NCBI RefSeq assembly: GCF_000220505.1
Contig: NZ_AFPJ01000028.1
Coordinates: 1-64,000, forward strand
Reading direction: 5' to 3'
Length of the DNA stretch: 64,000 nt
Source: Microbulbifer agarilyticus S89
Lineage (GTDB): Bacteria; Pseudomonadota; Gammaproteobacteria; Pseudomonadales; Cellvibrionaceae
In this document: positions 57,731 through 64,000 of the stretch, piece after piece
Position numbering within the stretch: position 1 is the first letter of the stretch
How the letters are laid out: each line of letters begins with the position of its first letter
The notes under the pieces: model-generated
What the model was told of the DNA's origin: nothing
Database searches by the model: none
Seen by the model: only the letters and a program-made list of their open reading frames with translations
Position numbers and translations under genes: made by a program

Positions 57731-57766
57731 TTAAGATTCTTGTATTTTTGACTGCGGAGAAACGTC

Positions 57767-58309
57767 ATGATTAGGGCCCTCGCACTGGTGGCAACCATGG
57801 GACTGGCAATTGCTGGTTGCAGTGCGCCTGGCATCGAAACCTATGCGGATAAAACACCGCGCTTTGTTGCAGAGGACTTTTTCTCCGGGCCGATGAAGGC
57901 GTACGGTGTGGTGAAAAACCGCAGCGGTGGAGTCACCCGAAAATTCGTCGCCGATCTCGAGGGTAGCTGGGAAGGCGGCAGGGGTGTACTGCGCGAGAAG
58001 TTCGAATTTGATGACGGCGAAATCCAACACCGCAACTGGGTCATGGTACCCAATGCGGCAGCCGCCAACGCGCCGGTACGCAGCTACACCGCAACGGCCG
58101 AAGACGTGGTAGGACCGTCCACCATGCGCGTCGCCGGCAATGCGGTATTTATGCGTTACGTCTTGCAGGTCCCCTACAAGGGGCGCACCCTTGAGGTGAA
58201 CGTGGATGACCGCATGTACCTTGTGGCACCGAACGTACTGATCGCTGAATCAAAACTCAGCAAATGGGGATTCAATGTCGGCGAAATTCAGCTGACAATT
58301 GTTAAGTAA
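57767..58309 (+). CDS. DUF3833 lipoprotein
   Basis: A 180-residue lipoprotein: lipobox AIAGC, then DUF3833 features (IETYADKTPRFVAEDFFSGP, MKAYGVVKNRSGGVTRKF, DDRMYLVAPNVLIAESKLSK). CGGAGA precedes ATG. Function unknown; lipocalin-like family. Confidence 0.92.
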   Translation: MIRALALVATMGLAIAGCSAPGIETYADKTPRFVAEDFFSGPMKAYGVVKNRSGGVTRKFVADLEGSWEGGRGVLREKFEFDDGEIQHRNWVMVPNAAAANAPVRSYTATAEDVVGPSTMRVAGNAVFMRYVLQVPYKGRTLEVNVDDRMYLVAPNVLIAESKLSKWGFNVGEIQLTIVK

Positions 58310-58349
58310 TTCCACCCATTCATCCCTCCACGCGAGTCCGGCCTGAACG

Positions 58350-59159
58350 CTACAGGCCGAGCCGCCTGCGTCGCTCCGACTCCTCCAGAATGAGCCCCAT
58401 TTCTGCCATCGGTGTCTGGTCCACAATGATGGCCCCTTCCGTGGCGCGATCCAGGTCGGCAATCAATACGATAACCGTGGCAAAGGTTAGGCCCAGGGTG
58501 ACCGCCAGCTGCAGCGAGCCGCAACGACTGACACCAAACTGAAATCCCATGGCGAGCATGGCGAGGCCGGTCAGCAAATACAGCGCCAGCCAGATCGGGC
58601 CAGGGATACGATATTCCAGGCCAATCACGATACGGGAATTATGCGAGTTAATCAGGTCCGTCACCGGGTCGACGAAGTGTCGCAGGTAGGCCCCCTGGTA
58701 GCTCTGACGTACATGCGCATCGACCAGTGCCCATAGCTGGTCCTGGATCACGACACTCTCGGCCAGCCCCTCCGGGGTAATTTCATCTTGGCGCGGATTG
58801 AAGAAGCGCAGATCGGTGTATTCCAGCAGCAGCTTTTTTGCCTTGCGCGCCGCTTCCGGCGCAAGGAAGTCTGCGTGCAGGTAGGCCGTATGAATCGCAT
58901 TCACCTCATCCAACAGCAGATTTTTGCGTGTGTCGTAGCGCGTGGCCGACATATTAAAGGTAAACGCGAGGAGAAAGGCGAGCAGCCCGAGTGTTGCGGT
59001 CACCGCACTACCAATAGACGGTTCCTTTTCCGTGCCCAGGCGGCGTATGTAGCGGCGCCCCAGCAGCAACCCAAAGCCCATAGATCCCACCACGAGGACC
59101 ACGGTAAAGGTGTACACCGCCGTCAATGGTACCGTATGGAAAAACTCGTCTGCGACCAT
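58350..59159 (-). CDS. Bestrophin-like DUF4239 membrane protein 1
   Basis: A 269-residue protein with two N-terminal helices, a periplasmic or cytosolic helical middle (LLLDEVNAIHTAYLHADFLA) and two C-terminal helices (VTLGLTFATVIVLIADLDRA). The order fits the bestrophin-like PF14023 family. Paralogue of the next gene; function unknown, perhaps an anion channel. Confidence 0.82.
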   Translation of the reverse strand: MVADEFFHTVPLTAVYTFTVVLVVGSMGFGLLLGRRYIRRLGTEKEPSIGSAVTATLGLLAFLLAFTFNMSATRYDTRKNLLLDEVNAIHTAYLHADFLAPEAARKAKKLLLEYTDLRFFNPRQDEITPEGLAESVVIQDQLWALVDAHVRQSYQGAYLRHFVDPVTDLINSHNSRIVIGLEYRIPGPIWLALYLLTGLAMLAMGFQFGVSRCGSLQLAVTLGLTFATVIVLIADLDRATEGAIIVDQTPMAEMGLILEESERRRRLGL

Positions 59160-59257
59160 GTGCCACTCAGCTTCCTGTGCCCGTTTGTGTCGCGATCTGA
59201 CGGCGCAACTTTTCCGCCAGTGTGTGCATGGGTGCCTGGTACACCATCGCCAACTAA

Positions 59258-60052
59258 CTATTGCTGCGGGTTGGTCATGCGCTCTGCCAGAGCCCGCATC
59301 GGCTCCTGATTAACCACTAGCAGACCTTCACCCGCCCGATCGAGGTCGGCGATCAGCAAAATCACCAGCGCAAACGCAAGCGCCAGGGAGATCGCGACTG
59401 GCGCGGAACCTCGTGCATTGATCCCCAGCTGCACCCCCAACCCAAATACCGCCAGTGCACTGATGGCATAAAGCGCTGCCCAGATGGCCCCAGGGATCTG
59501 GTAAATCAATCCGACCTGTACCCGTTTTGCATGCAGGTCAATCACCTCATTCAACGACTCATAAAACGCCCTTACATGTATTGCGTTCACTGCGTCGTTG
59601 TCCTGGCTGCTACCCAGCAATTGCCAGAGTGCGCCGTGGATTTTTTCGCTGCGCTCCATCGCTGCATACGTCTCCACCATGCTGCGGCGCGTTGGGTCGG
59701 TGCTGCGCACCTCGGCATATTCGGTCAGCAGCTGCCGCACCCGTGCACGCTCAGCGTCAGGCAAGAAGTCTGAGCGCAGGAACGTCGTTTCAATGGCGTT
59801 GACCTCGTCCAGCAACAACGCCTTGCGGTCACTGAAACGCTCGGAGGTCATATTGAAGGTAAGTGCCAGCATAAACGCAAGCAGGCCAAGCATGGCCGCG
59901 ACGGCGCTGCCTATGGAGCTGTCCTCGTGAGCGGTGCGCTGCCGCGCTAACCGATGGCCCACCAGATAGCCGAGGGATAGCGCCACCAGAATCAGTAGCA
60001 CGGAGACAAGGTAAATAATCGAGAGCGGTAGTGTGGTAAGAAAATTGAACAT
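59258..60052 (-). CDS. Bestrophin-like DUF4239 membrane protein 2
   Basis: A 264-residue paralogue with GSAVAAMLGLLAFMLALTFN, LLLDEVNAIETTFLRSDFLP and FALVILLIADLDRAGEG. It is upstream of gene 1 with a 98-base gap, so co-transcription is likely. Confidence 0.82.
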   Translation of the reverse strand: MFNFLTTLPLSIIYLVSVLLILVALSLGYLVGHRLARQRTAHEDSSIGSAVAAMLGLLAFMLALTFNMTSERFSDRKALLLDEVNAIETTFLRSDFLPDAERARVRQLLTEYAEVRSTDPTRRSMVETYAAMERSEKIHGALWQLLGSSQDNDAVNAIHVRAFYESLNEVIDLHAKRVQVGLIYQIPGAIWAALYAISALAVFGLGVQLGINARGSAPVAISLALAFALVILLIADLDRAGEGLLVVNQEPMRALAERMTNPQQ

Positions 60053-60136
60053 TTACGCTTGAATCAGGCAGTAATCGTTAAGCCATTCTCAAGTCTGGTT
60101 CAATCCGATGCGCTCTGCACACAATGCGAGCGAGTT

Positions 60137-60472
60137 TCAGGCCTTTTTTACGAACTCAGACTTGAGTTTCATGGCGCCAATTCCATCAATCTTGCAGTCG
60201 ATATCATGGTCACCTTCGACCAGGCGAATATTCTTTGCCTTGGTACCCACTTTGACCACCAGCGACGAGCCTTTTACTTTCAGGTCCTTGATCACCGTAA
60301 CCGTGTCGCCATCCTGCAGCGGGTTGCCGTTGGCATCGCGAATATTCAGGGCGTCGTCATCCGCCGCATCGGCAGCACTCCATTCATGTCCGCACTCCGG
60401 GCACACAAACAGGCCCCGGTCTTCATAGGTGTATGTGGAGTTGCACTGCACGCAATTGGGTAATTCGCTCAT
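60137..60472 (-). CDS. yjdM: Zinc-ribbon protein YjdM/PhnA
   Basis: A 111-residue protein: N-terminal zinc ribbon [14 protein letters not shown]...CPEC, then the PhnA domain ([40 protein letters not shown]) ending [18 protein letters not shown] at 60472 (MSELPN) is the family start. Despite the PhnA name, its function is not established. Confidence 0.94.
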   Translation of the reverse strand: MSELPNCVQCNSTYTYEDRGLFVCPECGHEWSAADAADDDALNIRDANGNPLQDGDTVTVIKDLKVKGSSLVVKVGTKAKNIRLVEGDHDIDCKIDGIGAMKLKSEFVKKA

Positions 60473-60544
60473 AGCTTTGGTTACATCATGTGGGAAGAAC
60501 ATGAGGATAGTGGATTTGCTGGGGCGCTAGCATAGCGACCAGTG

Positions 60545-60565
60545 GCCCCGCTGGGAATACGGGGC
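60545..60565. terminator. Hairpin downstream of ntrC
   Basis: GCCCCG-CTGGGAATA-CGGGGC (60545-60565) lies about 40 bases past the ntrC stop on the minus strand. No T-run, so termination is only possible. Confidence 0.35.
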
Positions 60566-60605
60566 GCGTCCTGGCTCTATTTAGGCTGCGAGAGAGGGAG
60601 CGGCG

Positions 60606-62018
60606 TTAGTCTTCACCGCCGTTCATCCCCAGCTCTTTCAGCTTGCGCGTCAGCGTGTTGCGCCCCCAACCCAGCAGTTCCGCGGCATCGCGCTTGCGGC
60701 CAGCGGTGTGCTTGAGGGCAATCTCAATCAGTGCGCGCTCGAACGCGGGCACCGCCTCGCTGAGGATCTCGCGCTGGCCAGTGGCCAGGGCCTGGTCGGC
60801 CCACAGGCGCAGCGCTTTTTGCCAGTCCTGTGGTGCCTCGCTGGTGGCACCCTGCTGGTGCAGTTCCGGCGGCAGGTCGTCGATATGGACTTCGCGGCCC
60901 GACGCCATGACGGTGATCCAGCGGCAGGTATTTTCCAGCTGGCGCACGTTGCCCGGCCAGTCGAGCCCGGACAAGTACTCCTCGGTTTCCGCGGTGAGGA
61001 TTTTCGGCTCGACACCCAGGTCCTTGGCGGCACTGTTGAAGAAGTGGCGCACCAGGCGAGGGATGTCTTCACGACGGTCGGAAAGTCGCGGGATATGAAT
61101 GCGGATAACGTTGAGGCGGTGGAACAAATCCTCACGGAACTTGTGCTCCTCTACGAGGCGCTCCAGGTCCTGGTGCGTCGCGGCAATAATGCGCACATCC
61201 ACTTTTACCGGCGTGTGCCCGCCGACGCGATAAAACTCGCCATCGGCCAAAACCCGCAACAGGCGGGTCTGGGTCTCGGCAGGCATATCACCGATTTCAT
61301 CCAGGAACAGGGTGCCGCCATTGGCCTGTTCGAAGCGCCCGGCGCGCTGTGCACTGGCGCCGGTGAACGCACCCTTTTCATGGCCGAACAATTCGGATTC
61401 CATCAGGTCCTTGGGAATCGCCGCCATATTCAAGGCAATAAACGGCTGGTTCTTGCGCGGACTGTGGTTATGCAGTGCCGCCGCCACCAGTTCTTTACCG
61501 GTACCGGATTCACCATTGATCAATACCGTAATGTTCGAGTGTGACAGGCGGCCGATCGCGCGGAACACCTCCTGCATCGCCGGCGCTTCACCAATGATTT
61601 CTTTATTGCCGGTGCCATTTTCGATCACCACCGGCTCTTCCGGCTGCTGCTCGTTGGCCAGCGCCAGCGCGCGGCGGGTCACCGCCACCGCCTCGTCCAC
61701 ATCAAACGGCTTGGGCAGGTATTCGAACGCACCGCCCTGGTAGGCGGCGACCGCGCTGTCGAGATCCGAGTGCGCGGTCATAATGATGATGGGCAGGTTG
61801 GGGCGTTCCGCCTGGAAGCGCTGCAACAGTTTGAAGCCGTCGGAACCCGGCATGCGGATATCGCTGATCACCACATCGGGCGACTCACTGTAAAAGTCAT
61901 CCAGCGCCCGGTCGCCGTTCTCATAACAGGTCGTGTCAATGCCGGCGCGGGATAGTGCGCGCTCGAGCACCCAGCGGATGGAACGGTCGTCATCAATGAT
62001 CCAAACACGGTTGTTCAT
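60606..62018 (-). CDS. glnG: Nitrogen regulator NtrC
   Basis: A 470-residue sigma-54-dependent activator controlling nitrogen assimilation. Receiver domain with phosphorylated Asp53 (DVVISDIRMPGSDG), AAA+ domain with Walker A GESGTGKE and the sigma-54 loop EKGAFTGASAQRAGRF, and a Fis-type HTH (RDAAELLGWGRNTLTRKLKE). ATG at 62018 gives the family length. Lies 59 bases after ntrB. Confidence 0.97.
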   Translation of the reverse strand: MNNRVWIIDDDRSIRWVLERALSRAGIDTTCYENGDRALDDFYSESPDVVISDIRMPGSDGFKLLQRFQAERPNLPIIIMTAHSDLDSAVAAYQGGAFEYLPKPFDVDEAVAVTRRALALANEQQPEEPVVIENGTGNKEIIGEAPAMQEVFRAIGRLSHSNITVLINGESGTGKELVAAALHNHSPRKNQPFIALNMAAIPKDLMESELFGHEKGAFTGASAQRAGRFEQANGGTLFLDEIGDMPAETQTRLLRVLADGEFYRVGGHTPVKVDVRIIAATHQDLERLVEEHKFREDLFHRLNVIRIHIPRLSDRREDIPRLVRHFFNSAAKDLGVEPKILTAETEEYLSGLDWPGNVRQLENTCRWITVMASGREVHIDDLPPELHQQGATSEAPQDWQKALRLWADQALATGQREILSEAVPAFERALIEIALKHTAGRKRDAAELLGWGRNTLTRKLKELGMNGGED

Positions 62019-62077
62019 AATAATTTTCCGGCCTGCGTTCTCAGTCAAAAATCTGTGCGTATTCGATGCTGTCGCGG

Positions 62078-63151
62078 CTACTCAGAAGCCAGCGGCAGAT
62101 AAATCTGGAATTCCGTTTGCCCGGGCTCGCTCTCGCATTTAATCAGCCCGCGGTGCTGGTTAATAATGTGCTGCGAAAGGGACAACCCCAGCCCGGTCCC
62201 CTCTGCGCGCCCCGAAATCATCGGGTAAAAAATGCGTTCGCGGATGTCCTCCGGGATACCCGGACCGTTATCCACAACGTCAATGCGGCACACCAGTGAG
62301 CAGTGGCGGCGACCGATGGTGAACTGACGCTGAACCCGGGTGCGGATCACCAGGCTGCCTTTTTTCAGGCCAATGCTCTCGGCGATGGCCTGCATGGCAT
62401 TGCGCGCAATATTCAAAATCGCCTGGATCAGTTGCTCACTGTCCGCCGGAATATCCGGAATCGATGGGTCGTAGTCCCGCTCGATAATCAGCGCGCCATT
62501 GCATTCGGCTTCGATCAGCTGTGCGACCCGCTCGGTGATGGTGTGGACATTGACCGGTTGCAGCTGCACCGGCTTGCGCGGCCCCAGCATGCGGTCCACC
62601 AGGTTGCGCAGGCGGTCGGCCTCTTCGATGATGATCTGGGTGTATTCACCCAGGCCGTCGTCGTCCAGCTCCTTCAATTCTGTTTGCAGTAACTGTGCCG
62701 CCCCGCGAATACCACCCAGTGGGTTCTTCACCTCATGCGCCATGCCGCGCACCAGATTGCGCGTGGTCTCCTGCGCGGAGAGCAGCGCGTCTTCACGCGC
62801 GATGCGCAACAGACGATCCATCGACTGCACCTCCAGCAACAACAGCCCAAGGTCGGGCAGCGGTGTCACCGAGTAGTCCACGGTGCATTCTTCGAGGTTG
62901 TGCAGCAGCCACAGGGCACGGCGCACCGTGTACTTCTCGCCACTGGCCAGGGACGCGCGTAACGCCTCCAGCGCCGCGGGGTTTTCCCGCACCACCTCTT
63001 CCAGCGGCTGGCCACCGGCCCGCGCATTGGATACCGCGATCAGGTTCTCGGCGGCGGAATTCAAATAGCAAAGTGCCAGCTTGTCATCGAGCACCAATAC
63101 GGCCGAAGTGAGGTTGTCCAGCAGCAGGCGTAATTGACGATCGTTGAGCAT
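62078..63151 (-). CDS. glnL: Nitrogen sensor kinase NtrB
   Basis: A 357-residue cytosolic sensor kinase: PAS domain (LTSAVLVLDDKLALCYLNSA), H-box MAHEVKNPLGGIRGAAQLL with His near 138, N-box NIARNAMQA and G-box DNGPGIPEDIRERIF. It phosphorylates NtrC under nitrogen limitation, controlled by PII. First gene of ntrBC. Confidence 0.96.
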   Translation of the reverse strand: MLNDRQLRLLLDNLTSAVLVLDDKLALCYLNSAAENLIAVSNARAGGQPLEEVVRENPAALEALRASLASGEKYTVRRALWLLHNLEECTVDYSVTPLPDLGLLLLEVQSMDRLLRIAREDALLSAQETTRNLVRGMAHEVKNPLGGIRGAAQLLQTELKELDDDGLGEYTQIIIEEADRLRNLVDRMLGPRKPVQLQPVNVHTITERVAQLIEAECNGALIIERDYDPSIPDIPADSEQLIQAILNIARNAMQAIAESIGLKKGSLVIRTRVQRQFTIGRRHCSLVCRIDVVDNGPGIPEDIRERIFYPMISGRAEGTGLGLSLSQHIINQHRGLIKCESEPGQTEFQIYLPLASE

Positions 63152-63218
63152 TCCAGCTTCCGCAGTTGGGTGTTTGGCGTTGCGCGGTTGTGCACTTTTC
63201 CGGTTCGCCTAATGGCAG

Positions 63219-63234
63219 TGCAAGAAGCAAACCA
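63219..63234 (-). promoter_or_regulatory. Sigma-54-like promoter of ntrBC
   Basis: On the minus strand TGGTTTGCTTCTTGCA (63234 to 63219) has GG and GC dinucleotides separated by 10 bases, the -24/-12 spacing, and a TTGCA -12 element. Predicted start near 63208, about 57 bases before ntrB. The -24 element lacks the CAC of the consensus. Confidence 0.5.
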
Positions 63235-63300
63235 AAATGGCGCAAAAAACCGATCAAAGAGAATGAATTAGAGGGCGCTGGCGGCCTCCGCCACCAATGA

Positions 63301-63318
63301 GCGCACCATTATTGTGCA
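63301..63318 (-). promoter_or_regulatory. NtrC-like binding site upstream of ntrBC
   Basis: TGCACAATAATGGTGC (63318 to 63303, minus strand) differs from the NtrC consensus TGCACCA-N3-TGGTGCA at two positions including one end. It is centred about 100 bases before the predicted sigma-54 start, a normal enhancer distance. Confidence 0.55.
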
Positions 63319-63417
63319 TTGAGTGAAAAATAGCCAGATCTGGTGTTCATTGCGGGGCAGCGCGTGCCGGCAGAGAGGGCACGGGGTAGAGAGGCTGAGG
63401 AGGATGGCGAAAGCGGC

Positions 63418-63460
63418 GCGAGGCAGAGGGACGCGAGGCAAAGGGACGCGAGCCAGACCG
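63418..63460. repeat. 15-bp tandem repeat in the ntrB upstream gap
   Basis: GCGAGGCAGAGGGAC (63418-63432), GCGAGGCAAAGGGAC (63433-63447) and a decayed third unit. The gap 63152-63545 has no credible gene besides this and the promoter elements. Confidence 0.7.
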
Positions 63461-63513
63461 TAGCGGCTCATCAGGCGAGTACGCCCAGTCGCAGCGCGCA
63501 CTCGGTATGAGTT

Positions 63514-63534
63514 ACTCACTCGACTGGAGTGAGT
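63514..63534. terminator. Hairpin after the DUF4124-like gene
   Basis: ACTCACTC-GACTG-GAGTGAGT (63514-63534) is a perfect 8-bp inverted repeat 12 bases past the stop of the minus-strand gene at 63546. No T-run; could be a terminator or an operator. Confidence 0.4.
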
Positions 63535-63545
63535 GCTCGCCGCTA

Positions 63546-64000
63546 TTAACGGGGCTGGGGACTGGGCGGTTTCGCGACACCGGGTACCTGCTGGGCCTTG
63601 GGCATCTGCGGCGCTTGCTGCGCCGGGAATTCCGGTATCTGCCCGCCCGGTCGCTTCACGTGGACCTGGATAGTTTGCGACTGTGCCAGTGGCTCGCCAG
63701 TGGCGCTGTACAGCACCGCCTGAATGGTGTGAGTACCGCGCTCCAGCGCAGAGATATCCAGGCTCGTACTGGAGGAGCCACCACTCCAGCGTTGGCCGTC
63801 GACCACCGCAAAGAAGCGGTAACCATCCCGCGGCACCGGATTCACCGCCACTTGCAAGACGATAAACCGCTGGCCGGGGGGAATGGTTGCATCATCCGCC
63901 GGGCTGACAATGGCAAAGCTGATTGGCCCCAGGTCTTCGCGCTGGCGCGCTTCGCCAGACCGCGGGGACAGCTTGCGTGTGGGCAGCGCGCTTTTGGGGG
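63546..64000 (-). CDS. C-terminal part of a DUF4124-type exported protein (partial)
   Basis: The frame is open from the window end, so the gene starts beyond 64000 and only about 150 C-terminal residues are visible. A beta-sandwich segment (YRFFAVVDGQRWSGGSSSTS, ERGTHTIQAVLYSATGEPLA) and a Pro/Gln-rich tail match the C-termini of DUF4124 proteins commonly found beside ntrBC. The N-terminal DUF4124 motif is not in view, so the call is inference. Confidence 0.65.
   Translation of the reverse strand, partial: PKSALPTRKLSPRSGEARQREDLGPISFAIVSPADDATIPPGQRFIVLQVAVNPVPRDGYRFFAVVDGQRWSGGSSSTSLDISALERGTHTIQAVLYSATGEPLAQSQTIQVHVKRPGGQIPEFPAQQAPQMPKAQQVPGVAKPPSPQPR

Overview
The window looks like a chromosomal segment of a GC-rich, marine-type gammaproteobacterium. 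NtrB/NtrC, Hsp33, Hsp15, a Pseudomonas-type ATP PEP carboxykinase, YrfG and CRP- and HexR-like operators all point there. The many envelope lipoproteins, beta-barrels and CxxCH proteins suggest a Cellvibrionales/Microbulbifer-like organism; that placement is inference.

Region 1 (1-9.2 kb). A type I restriction-modification operon on the minus strand runs hsdM, hsdS, an AlbA_2/ATPase gene, hsdR. HsdR carries an extra AT-rich C-terminal domain with a hydrophobic segment. A tRNA-Pro(UGG) whose 5' end has been replaced, followed by its likely terminator, lies at the right edge and marks an old recombination point. The left edge has a strong terminator and a cluster of small perfect hairpins.

Region 2 (9.2-15 kb). 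A DUF1810 gene, a large Ig/cadherin-repeat lipoprotein, and an FadH-type 2,4-dienoyl-CoA reductase divergent from a TetR regulator. Two mirror-image palindromes between the last two are almost certainly the TetR operators.

Region 3 (15-28.1 kb). Two divergent operons form one envelope redox locus. To the left are a HzsA-like CxxCH lipoprotein, an SH3/beta-barrel protein, a second barrel, a TlpA thioredoxin, DUF4266 and DUF3570. To the right are a CxxCH protein, a LamG lipoprotein with two CxxCH motifs, a Tat-exported DUF1501-like protein and ApbE. The layout recalls planctomycete cytochrome/LamG/DUF1501 modules combined with DUF4266/DUF3570/TlpA/ApbE. It is the best candidate here for an undescribed system. 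A 142-bp inverted-repeat element sits at the 5' end of the DUF3570 gene.

Region 4 (28.2-37.9 kb). A tight eight-gene operon encodes a small periplasmic protein, three TPR proteins (two with lipoboxes), a small exported protein, an ExbB/TolQ-like channel, two ExbD-like proteins and a TonB-like AgmX/PglI protein. A perfect CRP consensus sits at the class II position of its promoter. This looks like a proton-motive-force driven envelope machine. Two translationally coupled PAS-LuxR regulators follow, also behind a perfect CRP site.

Region 5 (40-52.9 kb). Housekeeping genes: DUF2237, DUF2939, M48 protease, DUF898, a small barrel, an orphan HicB-like protein, CysQ, CysK, lysoplasmalogenase, YrfG, Hsp15, a Deg-type protease, a DUF4124 protein and Hsp33. 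Two copies of a ~100-bp palindromic repeat, in opposite orientation and with compensatory arm changes, flank the Hsp15 gene.

Region 6 (53-64 kb). pckA with HexR-like operators, two M15 peptidase paralogues, an AI-2E family exporter, a DUF3833 lipoprotein, two bestrophin-like DUF4239 paralogues, YjdM/PhnA and ntrBC. The ntrBC genes have an NtrC-like site and a sigma-54-like promoter. A partial gene runs off the right end.
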